Shown here: positions 33,974-42,298 of the stretch, piece by piece
Position numbering within the stretch: the stretch's first letter is position 1
Layout: each line of letters begins with the position of its first letter
NCBI RefSeq assembly: GCF_963677685.1
Contig: NZ_OY782186.1
Span: 2,170,001 to 2,234,000, forward strand
DNA: 64,000 nucleotides
Source: an uncultured Bacteroides sp.
GTDB lineage: Bacteria > Bacteroidota > Bacteroidia > Bacteroidales > Bacteroidaceae
Reading direction: 5' to 3'
The notes under the pieces: model-generated
The model's input: only the letters and a program-made list of their open reading frames with translations
The model's database searches: none
Told to the model about the DNA's origin: nothing
Program-made: the position numbers and the translations under genes

Positions 33974-35043
33974 TGGATAAGAAAGCAAAAATATATGTGG
34001 CAGGACATCGCGGATTGGTGGGTTCTGCTATTTGGAATAATCTGAAGAGTAAGGGGTATACTAATCTAGTGGGGCGTACCCATAGAGAGTTGAACTTGCT
34101 CGATGGGGTGGCTGTACGTCATTTCTTTGACGAGGAGCAACCTGAATATGTAATTCTTGCAGCTGCGCATGTGGGAGGAATCATGGCCAACAGTTTGTAT
34201 CGGGCGGATTTTATCTATATGAATTTGCAGATTCAGCAGAATGTGATAGGAGAGAGTTTCCGTCATAGCGTGAAGAAATTACTTTTCTTAGGTAGTACAT
34301 GTATCTATCCTCGTGATGCGGAACAACCGATGAAAGAGGATGCGCTACTTACTTCTCCACTGGAATATACGAATGAACCTTATGCAATTGCTAAAATTGC
34401 GGGATTGAAAATGTGTGAGAGCTTCAACTTGCAATATGGAACGAACTATATTGCGGTGATGCCAACGAACTTATATGGTCCGAATGATAACTTTGATTTG
34501 GAACGTAGTCATGTTCTACCTGCTATGATCCGTAAGATTCATCTGGCTCATTGCTTGAAAGAGGGCAATTGGGATGCAGTATGCAAAGATATGAATCTGC
34601 GTCCTGTAGAGGGTATCAACGGAGAGAACAGCAAGGAAGAGATTTTGGCTATTTTGAAAAAGTACGGCATTAGCGACACGGAAGTGTTGTTGTGGGGTAC
34701 GGGTGCACCTTTACGTGAGTTCCTATGGAGTGAGGAGATGGCAGATGCCAGTGTGTTCGTGATGGAGCATGTGGACTTTAAAGATACATATCGCGAAGGA
34801 GAAAAGGATATTCGTAATTGCCACATCAACATTGGCACAGGCAAGGAGATCAGCATAAAGCAACTTGCGGAACTGATTGTAACTACTGTGGGATACCGGG
34901 GCAAGCTGACGTTTGACAGCAGTAAACCCGATGGAACGATGCGTAAATTGACTGATCCTTCTAAATTGCATGCTTTAGGTTGGCAGCATAAGATAGAAAT
35001 TGAAGAGGGTGTCAGAAAAATGTATGACTGGTACTTGTCTTAA
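33973..35043 (+). CDS. fcl: GDP-L-fucose synthase (epimerase/reductase)
   Basis: A 356-residue SDR that epimerises and reduces GDP-4-keto-6-deoxymannose to GDP-L-fucose. NADPH motif: YVAGHRGLVGSAIWNNL. The active-site strand is FLGSTCIYPRDAEQPMKEDA with Ser and Cys in GSTCIYP; Tyr-x3-Lys is in EPYAIAKIAGLKMCE. The family segment MPTNLYGPNDNFD is present. At 356 residues it is longer than E. coli Fcl (321) because of an insertion around residues 200-230, common in Bacteroidetes homologues. It is translationally coupled to gmd and followed by a strong terminator. Confidence 0.96.
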   Translation: MDKKAKIYVAGHRGLVGSAIWNNLKSKGYTNLVGRTHRELNLLDGVAVRHFFDEEQPEYVILAAAHVGGIMANSLYRADFIYMNLQIQQNVIGESFRHSVKKLLFLGSTCIYPRDAEQPMKEDALLTSPLEYTNEPYAIAKIAGLKMCESFNLQYGTNYIAVMPTNLYGPNDNFDLERSHVLPAMIRKIHLAHCLKEGNWDAVCKDMNLRPVEGINGENSKEEILAILKKYGISDTEVLLWGTGAPLREFLWSEEMADASVFVMEHVDFKDTYREGEKDIRNCHINIGTGKEISIKQLAELIVTTVGYRGKLTFDSSKPDGTMRKLTDPSKLHALGWQHKIEIEEGVRKMYDWYLS

Positions 35044-35058
35044 AGCAATAATATAGAT

Positions 35059-35106
35059 AAAAGAGCCCTTTTCATCCACATCGATTGGATAAAAAGGGCT
35101 CTTTTT
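35059..35106. terminator. Strong hairpin terminator after fcl
   Basis: AAAAGAGCCCTTTT (35059-35072) pairs with AAAAAGGGCTCTTTTT (35091-35106). The A- and T-runs on both sides make it suitable for both the gmd-fcl operon and the convergent NTF2-like gene. Confidence 0.9.
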
Positions 35107-35136
35107 GTTAGAAATTTCAATCAAGTTTTTATAGAA

Positions 35137-35493
35137 TCACTCTAAAGGTAAATTATGCTGTTTTAAGAATGATAATTTATCCCAATACCCTCTTTGAAAT
35201 ATGATTTTGTTATTGACCACTTGGAAAAAGCCACATCCTCGTAAACCTAACGGATCACGCCATTCCATTATGGCCCATTGAGCGTCTTCAAAAATATTTT
35301 CTACAATACAAATCATCTTTGCTTGAGCAAATTCTTTTATAAACATCTCTTTAATGGCTGCTTTCCCAACAATAGGTTCGTTTGCTACTTGATGATTAAC
35401 CGCATTTTCATCATATAGCTCAATAATAGCGTCTACATCTGCCTCGTTGAAAGCGTCAATAAACTTCTTTAAAACTTCTTTTGGAGCTGACAT
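35137..35493 (-). CDS. SnoaL/NTF2-like small protein
   Basis: A 118-residue protein of the NTF2-like cone-shaped fold. It starts MSAPKEVLKKFIDAFNEADV followed by DAIIELYDENAVNHQVANEP and IVGKAAIKEMF, the helix and strand pattern of polyketide-cyclase-like SnoaL proteins; the C-terminal strands are WAIMEWRDPLGLRGCGFFQV and KIIFQRGYWD. Such proteins often bind or isomerise small hydrophobic molecules, but the function here is unknown. It is 34 nt downstream of cobI on the same strand, so it may be co-transcribed; no cobalamin role is evident. Confidence 0.75.
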   Translation of the reverse strand: MSAPKEVLKKFIDAFNEADVDAIIELYDENAVNHQVANEPIVGKAAIKEMFIKEFAQAKMICIVENIFEDAQWAIMEWRDPLGLRGCGFFQVVNNKIIFQRGYWDKLSFLKQHNLPLE

Positions 35494-35527
35494 CTTTTCT
35501 CTTTTTTATATTGGCAAATAAATGTAT

Positions 35528-36232
35528 TTATTCTTTTCGGAGAATCATGAGAGAAAAATAAGGGAATTCTTTCTCTTGTAATTCTTTGATATCCAATGTA
35601 TAAAATTCTTTTTCTGTTCCTACATTTTCAAAATAATGATAGGTGTACCTCGGATGAGTTACAATGCAACGATGTACTGCTTGTCTGCATTGCGAAAGCT
35701 TCATGATCACAATGACGTAGCCTGCTTCCAAATAATTTTCTAATTCAGTGAAGGTGACATTGCCTGGCAATACTAACAGTTTTTCTTCCTGGCTTACGAT
35801 GTGCATACCTGCTAAGGCTCCCGAAGCGATGAATGCGGGTATTCCTGCTATCTGTTCCACAGGTATAGAGACATTAAGTAGTTTATCGTAAATGTAATGC
35901 ACAGATGAGTAAAAGCCTGCATCTCCTTCAGCTACGATAACAATCCGTTTATCCTGTTTTTGTAAAGAGAGTGTTTCTTGATAGACTTTGTCATAAGCTA
36001 AAAGTGCTTGAGTACGTTCTTTGCTCATGGGTAAAGAGAAGAGAGAGATGTGCGCCGCATCTATTCCTAACTCTTTCACAATGGTTGCTGCGCGGGAAAT
36101 TTGTTTTCCGGAAGGAGTGATGGTACAAGGGCAAAAGATAACATCCGCTTGTTGCAGAGCTTTGAGACCTTTTAGGGTTATGAGTTCGGGATCTCCCGGT
36201 CCGAGGGAAACAAAAAGTACAGGCATATTCAT
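35528..36232 (-). CDS. cobI: Precorrin-2 / cobalt-factor II C20-methyltransferase
   Basis: A 234-residue SAM-dependent tetrapyrrole methylase. The N-terminus VLFVSLGPGDPELITLKGLK is the family P-loop-like motif; IVIVAEGDAGFYSSVHYIYD and EQIAGIPAFIASGALAGMHI carry the other methylase motifs and fit CobI/CbiL. It methylates C20 of the early corrin precursor. Given CbiK, CbiD and CbiG in the same region, the cobalt-early reaction (CbiL type) is more likely. It is divergent from btuF with 113 nt between starts. It is separate from the main minus-strand cobalamin operon. Confidence 0.9.
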   Translation of the reverse strand: MNMPVLFVSLGPGDPELITLKGLKALQQADVIFCPCTITPSGKQISRAATIVKELGIDAAHISLFSLPMSKERTQALLAYDKVYQETLSLQKQDKRIVIVAEGDAGFYSSVHYIYDKLLNVSIPVEQIAGIPAFIASGALAGMHIVSQEEKLLVLPGNVTFTELENYLEAGYVIVIMKLSQCRQAVHRCIVTHPRYTYHYFENVGTEKEFYTLDIKELQEKEFPYFSLMILRKE

Positions 36233-36302
36233 AATGGTTGTTATATAGCTTTTAAAGGTGCAAATGTGACTAAAATATCCATACTAAGCAAGAATATTTG
36301 AG

Positions 36303-36310
36303 TATCTTTG
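36303..36310 (+). promoter_or_regulatory. -7 box upstream of btuF
   Basis: TATCTTTG matches TAnnTTTG and lies 36 nt ahead of the ATG at 36346. No clear -33 box was found. It argues against the in-frame TTG start at 36298. Confidence 0.45.
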
Positions 36311-36345
36311 TTCGCTGTAACCTCAACAAAATAGGAATTATCAGA

Positions 36346-37506
36346 ATGAGAAAAGAAATACTCACCGCTTACTGCTGTTTAGCTATATGTTGTGTAGGAT
36401 GTCAACAGAAAAGTAACAGGAAAGTACATTCGGGCGCTGGCTTGACGACAAAAACATTGACTGATACGGTCACAACACGCATAACTCCTCAATATGCCAA
36501 AGGCTTTAAAGTGACGTATACGCCTACTTGTAAATTAGTGGATATTGAAGATCCGCAAAAAAAGAAGGGTGGTGTGTTTCATTTTGCATTGGTGCCACGA
36601 GGAGAGAAATCTGTGGATATACCCAAGGAATATACGGTGATTGAAGTGCCTGTACGCAAAGTAATCTGCATGACTTCTTTGCAATTATCTAACTTCATAA
36701 AACTTGATGCTTTGTCTTTTGTTGCAGGTATTACCAGTAGTAGACATTTATTTAATAAGGAGATGAAAGCACGCTTAAAGAGTGGAAAAGCGCAGAAAAT
36801 TGGTATGGAAGGCAATTTTGATGATGAAGTGATCATGGGTATTAATCCGGAGGTCATCTTTATCTCTCCTTTTAAGAGAGGTGGTTATGATGTCATGCGT
36901 GAAGTAAACATTCCATTAGTGCCGCATTTGGGGTATAAAGAGATGACTCCCTTGGGACAGGCTGAATGGATTAAATTTATTGCATTGTTTACAGGACAGG
37001 AAGCTGAAGCAAACCGTAAATTTGCTGCCATAGAGAAAAGATATAATGAATTAAAGGAACTGACGGATAAAGTGCAAAAACGTCCGATTGTATTCAGTGG
37101 GGAACTACGTGGTGGAAATTGGTATGCTGTAGGAGGCAAGAGTTTCCTAGCGCAACTGTTCAGAGATGCGGGAGCAGATTATTTCCTGAAAGAGAATACG
37201 GAATCAGGTGGAGTGACACTCGATTTTGAAACGGTGTACAGCAAAGCGGCGAATGCTGATTATTGGCGTATTGTAAATAGTTTCAAAGGAACTTTTTCGT
37301 ATGCTTCTTTAAAAGCTGATGATCCGAGATATGCTGATTTCAAAGCCTTTAAAGATAAGGGAGTGATCTATTGTAACATGAGTGAGAAACCGTTTTATGA
37401 GAGTATGCCTACTGAACCTGAAGTAATTTTGGCTGATTTCATCAAGGTGTTTCATCCTTCTTTGTTGCCTGATTATACTCCCCGATATTATGAACTGCTA
37501 AAATAA
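36346..37506 (+). CDS. btuF: Cobalamin-type ABC transporter substrate-binding lipoprotein (BtuF-like)
   Basis: A lipoprotein of 386 residues from ATG 36346: MRKEILTAYCCLAICCVGC gives a lipobox ending in Cys19; the upstream TTG would add residues before the signal peptide. The mature part matches the periplasmic-binding-protein class of vitamin B12 and siderophore systems: VPVRKVICMTSLQLSNFIKL, DDEVIMGINPEVIFISPF, PIVFSGELRGGNWYAVGGKS and SFLAQLFRDAGADY. The following permease and ATPase complete the importer. Location within cobalamin genes favours cobalamin or a corrinoid precursor over iron siderophores. No riboswitch was seen in front of this operon. Confidence 0.85.
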   Translation: MRKEILTAYCCLAICCVGCQQKSNRKVHSGAGLTTKTLTDTVTTRITPQYAKGFKVTYTPTCKLVDIEDPQKKKGGVFHFALVPRGEKSVDIPKEYTVIEVPVRKVICMTSLQLSNFIKLDALSFVAGITSSRHLFNKEMKARLKSGKAQKIGMEGNFDDEVIMGINPEVIFISPFKRGGYDVMREVNIPLVPHLGYKEMTPLGQAEWIKFIALFTGQEAEANRKFAAIEKRYNELKELTDKVQKRPIVFSGELRGGNWYAVGGKSFLAQLFRDAGADYFLKENTESGGVTLDFETVYSKAANADYWRIVNSFKGTFSYASLKADDPRYADFKAFKDKGVIYCNMSEKPFYESMPTEPEVILADFIKVFHPSLLPDYTPRYYELLK

Positions 37507-37516
37507 TAAATAAGGA

Positions 37517-38554
37517 ATGAAAAGGCACACCGGCATCTTTATGTTGCTCATTATCTTCTCCATCTTTCTTTTCTTTCTGCTGAACTTGACGCTAGGTTCG
37601 GTAGATATTCCGTTGAAATCGATCTGTCGCATCATGATGGGGAAAACTGACGAACCTATTATTTGGCAAAACATTGTGCTGAAATCGCGTATTCCGCAGG
37701 CATTAACGGCTTTGGTAGCGGGTGCAGGACTTTCTATAAGTGGTTTGCAGATGCAAACGGTGTTTAGAAACCCTCTGGCAGGCCCTTCTGTTTTAGGGAT
37801 TAGTTCGGGAGCAAGTCTGGGTGTAGCTTTTGTTGTACTGTTATCGGGGAGTCTGGGAGGAGTTGCCCTAAGCAATCTGGGTTATTTCGGTGAAGCTGCT
37901 CTGTCACTTGCTGCTATCATAGGTGCACTCTTGGTTATGGCATTGATAGTGTACGTTTCACAAAAAGTAAAAGGGAGTGTAACTCTCCTGATTATCGGAG
38001 TGATGATAGGATATGTGGCGAGTGCCATTATCGGAGTTTTAAAATATTTTAGTGTAGAAGAAGATATTAGAGCTTATGTAATCTGGGGCTTGGGTAGTTT
38101 TGCCCGGGTATCCGGAAATCAGGTGTTACTCTTTGTGCTGATTATGGCTGTGCTTATACCTCTTTCGTTTCTGTTGATAAAGACCATGAACTTAATGCTG
38201 CTTGGTGAAGGTTATGCTCGTAATCTGGGACTGAATGTGAAACGCTCCAGATTATTAGTGATTACTTGTGCTGGTGTGTTGGTGGCCATTGTAACGGCAT
38301 ATTGCGGACCTATCATGTTTTTGGGACTGGCGGTACCTCATTTATGTCGGGCTATTTTCCATACATCAGATCATCGTACCTTAATGCCTGCAGTGCTTTT
38401 TACAGGTGCTTCTTTGGCTTTATTCTGTAACTTGATAGCTCGTATGCCTGGTTTTGAAGGAGCTTTGCCCGTAAACTCTGTTACTGCTTTAGTTGGTGCC
38501 CCTATAGTGGCCTCGGTACTCTTCCGCAAAAGAAAAAACGATTTGAATGAATAA
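37517..38554 (+). CDS. btuC: ABC transporter permease, FecCD/BtuC family
   Basis: A 345-residue inner-membrane permease with about ten hydrophobic segments. The family motifs are RIPQALTALVAGAGLSISGL, QMQTVFRNPLAGPSVLGISS and, near the end, GPIMFLGLAVPHLCRAIF, the loop contacting the ATPase. It forms the channel of the importer with the adjacent binding lipoprotein and ATPase. It starts 10 nt after btuF and overlaps the next gene by 8 nt, so it is clearly part of one operon. Substrate assignment to cobalamin is from context. Confidence 0.9.
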   Translation: MKRHTGIFMLLIIFSIFLFFLLNLTLGSVDIPLKSICRIMMGKTDEPIIWQNIVLKSRIPQALTALVAGAGLSISGLQMQTVFRNPLAGPSVLGISSGASLGVAFVVLLSGSLGGVALSNLGYFGEAALSLAAIIGALLVMALIVYVSQKVKGSVTLLIIGVMIGYVASAIIGVLKYFSVEEDIRAYVIWGLGSFARVSGNQVLLFVLIMAVLIPLSFLLIKTMNLMLLGEGYARNLGLNVKRSRLLVITCAGVLVAIVTAYCGPIMFLGLAVPHLCRAIFHTSDHRTLMPAVLFTGASLALFCNLIARMPGFEGALPVNSVTALVGAPIVASVLFRKRKNDLNE

Positions 38555-39578
38555 GACTGATATGAAAAACGAAACGATACGTATCTCTTCCCTTTCCATC
38601 GGTTATCCGGGTAAAAGTAGAACTAAAATAGTTGCTACTGATCTTAATGCAAGTATTAATAGTGGTGAATTAACTTGTTTGTTGGGTGCTAACGGGGTAG
38701 GTAAGTCGACTTTACTACGTACACTTTCTGCTTTTCAGCCTAAATTGGATGGAAAGATTTTGGTTCAAGGAAAGGATATTGCAGATTACACAGATAGCGA
38801 ACTATCTACCATTATCAGTGTGGTGCTTACGGAGAAATGTGATGTGAAGAACATGACAGTAAAAGAGCTTGTTGGCTTGGGACGTAGTCCGTATACCGGT
38901 TTTTGGGGAACACTGAGTGCTGAAGATAAGCGTTTGGTAAAGCGTTCCATTGAAATGGTAAAAGCAGAAGAGTTGGCTAACAGAATGGTGCATACGTTGA
39001 GTGACGGAGAGAGGCAAAAGGCTATGATAGCCAAGGCATTAGCTCAGGAAACACCAGTCATCTTTCTCGATGAACCGACAGCTTTTCTTGATTTTCCGAG
39101 CAAAGTGGAAATGATGCAACTACTCCATCGATTGAGCAGGGAGACCGGAAAAACAATTTTCTTGTCTACACATGATTTGGAGTTGGCCTTACAAATAGCT
39201 GATAAGGTATGGCTGATGGATAAGACTAACGGTTTGATGATTGGTACGCCTGAGGATCTCTCTTTAAATGGAAGTCTGAGTAATTTCTTTGCTCGTAAAG
39301 GCATTGCATTTGATCGGGAAACAGGACTTTTCAGAGTGGATAATGTCCATACAGCAGAATTGCGTTTGGTGGGACACGGACAAAAGTATTCTATGGCAAG
39401 AAAGGCTTTGCAACGTAATGGAATCTTAGCCGCTCGTTCAGTGGAATCGGACTTTTTTATTGAGACGGGAGAATTAAAAGATAGCGTATACGTTGTTCAC
39501 TCTGCTGATAATGAAGTAATTAATGTCGATTCCATTGAAGAAATGCTTGAAGTCGTTGAACGTTTCTTCCCTAAATAG
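38547..39578 (+). CDS. btuD: ABC transporter ATP-binding protein (BtuD-like) with C-terminal extension
   Basis: A 343-residue ATPase. Walker A is LLGANGVGKSTLLRTLSA, the signature is HTLSDGERQKAMIAKALA, and Walker B is VIFLDEPTAFLDFPSKVE, followed by the H-loop STHDLELAL. The ABC domain ends near residue 250. The remaining ~90 residues (FARKGIAFDRETGLFRVDNV onward) form an extra domain, common in Bacteroidetes homologues, of unknown role. It powers import of a corrinoid or similar substrate with the two preceding genes. The start at 38547 is within the end of btuC; an alternative ATG lies at 38562. Confidence 0.9.
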   Translation: MNKTDMKNETIRISSLSIGYPGKSRTKIVATDLNASINSGELTCLLGANGVGKSTLLRTLSAFQPKLDGKILVQGKDIADYTDSELSTIISVVLTEKCDVKNMTVKELVGLGRSPYTGFWGTLSAEDKRLVKRSIEMVKAEELANRMVHTLSDGERQKAMIAKALAQETPVIFLDEPTAFLDFPSKVEMMQLLHRLSRETGKTIFLSTHDLELALQIADKVWLMDKTNGLMIGTPEDLSLNGSLSNFFARKGIAFDRETGLFRVDNVHTAELRLVGHGQKYSMARKALQRNGILAARSVESDFFIETGELKDSVYVVHSADNEVINVDSIEEMLEVVERFFPK

Positions 39579-39734
39579 GGTTCACTGAATAATATCAATC
39601 ATATGATTCTAGCAAATAAGAATGAAAAAAGATGACTGATACTGAACTCCCATTGCTTAATGATATTTTTAGCTTGCATTTCTAAATGCGAAAATAAGAA
39701 GAATATCTTTAGGATAAAGAATAGACAATAGAGC

Positions 39735-41753
39735 CTATTCAAAAGCCATTCCTTCTTCCGTTAATAATACGATCGTTAATTCCCCTTCAGGTAAAAGAGG
39801 AGCGGTATGTTTGTGGCAATACTGTATAAGCAATGAAAAGAAAACCGCTTGTTCTTCGATAGGTAAGAGTGTCCATAGTTCACGAGCAAGAGTAATGTTA
39901 TCAATAGAATTAATACTTCGAGGAGTGCAGCCCGCCTCACGAGCGACTGATTGAAGAAAAGCTTTGTTCATCACCACATTCTTACTATGCGTATCAAGAG
40001 CTCCCTCTGCCAGCTTCACTGCTTTACCAATCATAATACCCATGGTAACCTTCTTAATGGAAAGTTCAGCAGCAATTTTAATGGTTTCACCAATGAAATT
40101 TCCGTAGTGTACAAAAGCTTGCGTCGGCAATTCAGGATAAATTTTGCGGATAAAGCGTTCACTTTTTGCACCGGAATTAATAACTAGACGTTCGCTATCG
40201 GTAGCCTTAGCTACTTCTATCTCTCTGCGGATGGAATTAACGAAAGCTTCTGATGAGAAAGGCTTTACGATACCCGAAGTACCAATGATGGAAATACCGT
40301 TTTCAATACCTAAACGAGGATTGAACGTACGTTTGGCTATCTCTACTCCGGCAGGAACAGATATTGTTACAGTAATAGAGGCAGCTCTTTGTGTTGTTTT
40401 GTTTAGCAAACCTATCAGATTTTCTATAATCATTTTGCGGGGAGTGAGATTAATTGCCGGTCCGCCAATTTCTAAACCCAATCCGGGAAGAGTAATTCTA
40501 CCTACACCCGTTCCACCGGAAAAAATAATAAGAGAATTCTTTGTTCTATTGTCAATAGTCTGGTTATCGAAGTTTTCTATTTCTTCTCCTTTTGAAGCAA
40601 TCGGCGAAATAGTAGATGATCTTCTTGGATCCTTAATTGGTTGAGAGTTTAATTCATCAACTTTTTCAATATTTTCATCAAACTCTATTTTTAGTTTTTT
40701 ATTTGGAGTTTGATTAGAAGGTTTATTATCATTGCTGCAACTCTTTTCCCAAACAATCGAAACTTCCGTAACAATTTCAATGCCATTTGTCACGTCAGGA
40801 TCATCTCCGGCATCTTTAATAACGGTAGCTTTGGCAGAAGAGTCGGAGAGAAGCTTGCTCTCTTTCACACACAAAGAAACATGTTCGCCATCAGGCAGAA
40901 CAATGATGCTTCGTTGCTGCTCTTGACCGGTAAGCAGGTGATTCAATGCAGCTACGGCAGCAGCAGTGGCACAACTTCCCGTAGTGAAGCCTGTACGCAG
41001 AGGGAAGAAACCGGGCAACAACTCTTCGACGGCTTTCCGCAATCCATGTTCTCCATCTACCGGATAAAACCCATCCGGCAACAAAGGGCGTTTCACTACA
41101 AACACAAGAATTCCCCTTTCAGTAGCAGCATCCACTTTCTCAGCAAATCCTCCCGATTCACCGCTCTCTTTGGTAATAATAGCATCCGGCGAAAGCTTCT
41201 TTAAAAGAAGATCTTCCTCTTCTCCAGGATGATAAAAGAACAGTTTATCAAGAGGAAACCCCTCCTTTTCAGCCAATTGAACGGAAGACTCTCTCTCTAA
41301 AATTCTAAACCAGCAGGTCTCGTTCATCCAATAAGGACGAAGTTTAGCAATGGTCTGCACTCCTGTTAGTGCCAAAAGTCGCTGAACTCCTCTTTCTTTT
41401 AACTTCACTAGTGCATCTTCATAATCTTCACACCACACAAAGTTCTTGTCTCGGTCGGGATAAATCCGTTCATAACGTATCACGGGTAAATTTAGCTCTT
41501 CTGCAACGTCTGAAATATTTCGGTGTAGCTGTATGGCAAATGGGTGGGCAGCATCAATGATTAAACGAATATTTTCCTTCTTACAGAAACGAGCCATAGC
41601 CTCTCTGTCCATTCCACCGGATAAACGAATCCCATGCAGACAAGCTATTTCTTGCCATTCACCTCTGGTAGAGTAATAGTAAGGCTGTCCGGCATCATCC
41701 ATCACCCTTACGGCAGCTTTTCCTTCAGTCGTTCCCCCAAGAATTAAAATCAT
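39735..41753 (-). CDS. cbiJ/cbiD: Fused precorrin-6A reductase (CobK/CbiJ) and cobalt-precorrin-5B C1-methyltransferase (CbiD)
   Basis: A 672-residue two-enzyme protein. Residues 1 to ~245 are CobK/CbiJ: ILILGGTTEGKAAVRVM, IIDAAHPFAIQLHRNIS and the ITKESGESGGFAEKVDAA motif. From ~250 it is CbiD, a SAM-dependent enzyme specific to the cobalt-early route: RTGFTTGSCATAAAVAAL, VIKDAGDDPDVTNGIEI, GGTGVGRITLPGLGLEIGGP and SKNVVMNKAFLQSVA. Residues ~335-407 are a hydrophilic Asn/Lys/Glu-rich insertion within CbiD, between the VSIVWEK strand and SLIIFSGG, where other CbiD proteins have a short loop. It is the last gene of the minus-strand cobalamin operon. Confidence 0.93.
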   Translation of the reverse strand: MILILGGTTEGKAAVRVMDDAGQPYYYSTRGEWQEIACLHGIRLSGGMDREAMARFCKKENIRLIIDAAHPFAIQLHRNISDVAEELNLPVIRYERIYPDRDKNFVWCEDYEDALVKLKERGVQRLLALTGVQTIAKLRPYWMNETCWFRILERESSVQLAEKEGFPLDKLFFYHPGEEEDLLLKKLSPDAIITKESGESGGFAEKVDAATERGILVFVVKRPLLPDGFYPVDGEHGLRKAVEELLPGFFPLRTGFTTGSCATAAAVAALNHLLTGQEQQRSIIVLPDGEHVSLCVKESKLLSDSSAKATVIKDAGDDPDVTNGIEIVTEVSIVWEKSCSNDNKPSNQTPNKKLKIEFDENIEKVDELNSQPIKDPRRSSTISPIASKGEEIENFDNQTIDNRTKNSLIIFSGGTGVGRITLPGLGLEIGGPAINLTPRKMIIENLIGLLNKTTQRAASITVTISVPAGVEIAKRTFNPRLGIENGISIIGTSGIVKPFSSEAFVNSIRREIEVAKATDSERLVINSGAKSERFIRKIYPELPTQAFVHYGNFIGETIKIAAELSIKKVTMGIMIGKAVKLAEGALDTHSKNVVMNKAFLQSVAREAGCTPRSINSIDNITLARELWTLLPIEEQAVFFSLLIQYCHKHTAPLLPEGELTIVLLTEEGMAFE

Positions 41754-41810
41754 GCTCTTTTTATTTTATTAATGATTTCCCTAAAGTAAAGCAGCAAGGG
41801 ACTTTAAATC

Positions 41811-42278
41811 CTATCTTCCTAATTGATTCCCTATATTCCCTTCTGCAGCAAAATTTAGAGAGAGTTTATAATGAAAATTGTGTATGCCTCTTTCCGCATA
41901 AAACTTATGAGTTCGCTCTCTTAATTGATTAGAGTTCACTTCAATTTGTGTGCATCCCATCTGTTTAGCTTCATCACATGCAGCATTAAATAGTTTTTTA
42001 CCGATTCCGTTACTTCTGTTTTTTTTGTTCACGGATAACTCCATTATTTCGCATATTCGCTCTGCATGGTGTAACTGATATTCCATCCTAATATTGATGC
42101 AGCCAATGACCGAGCTATCTTTTTCATATACCAAACAAATATGATTACTGTCTTCTAATTGTTTGTTATAGATCGTTTCGAAATGAGAAGATGAGAGTTC
42201 TTTTTCTTCCATTTCACAGATTAGCAAATAAATAGCTTTGCAATCTTGTATAGCGCTTTTTCTTATTGTTTCCATCAT
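41811..42278 (-). CDS. GNAT-family N-acetyltransferase
   Basis: A 155-residue protein with the GNAT fold: IRKSAIQDCKAIYLLICEME at the start, VIGCINIRMEYQLHHAERIC in the central strands, and the acetyl-CoA loop KKNRSNGIGKKLFNAACDEA (Q/R-x-x-G-x-G/A type). The C-terminal HKFYAERGIHNFHYKLS is also typical. It acetylates an unknown amine. It lies between cbiG-cobM (20 nt) and cbiJ-cbiD (57 nt) on the same strand, so it is co-transcribed with cobalamin genes, but no known cobalamin step needs it. Confidence 0.85.
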   Translation of the reverse strand: MMETIRKSAIQDCKAIYLLICEMEEKELSSSHFETIYNKQLEDSNHICLVYEKDSSVIGCINIRMEYQLHHAERICEIMELSVNKKNRSNGIGKKLFNAACDEAKQMGCTQIEVNSNQLRERTHKFYAERGIHNFHYKLSLNFAAEGNIGNQLGR

Positions 42279-42298
42279 TTATTAGGATTGAATGAAAC

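Noticed and set aside
39579..39734. Possible regulatory RNA between btuD and cbiJ-cbiD
   Set aside because: Convergent gene ends with no aptamer-like core and no strong hairpin recognised.
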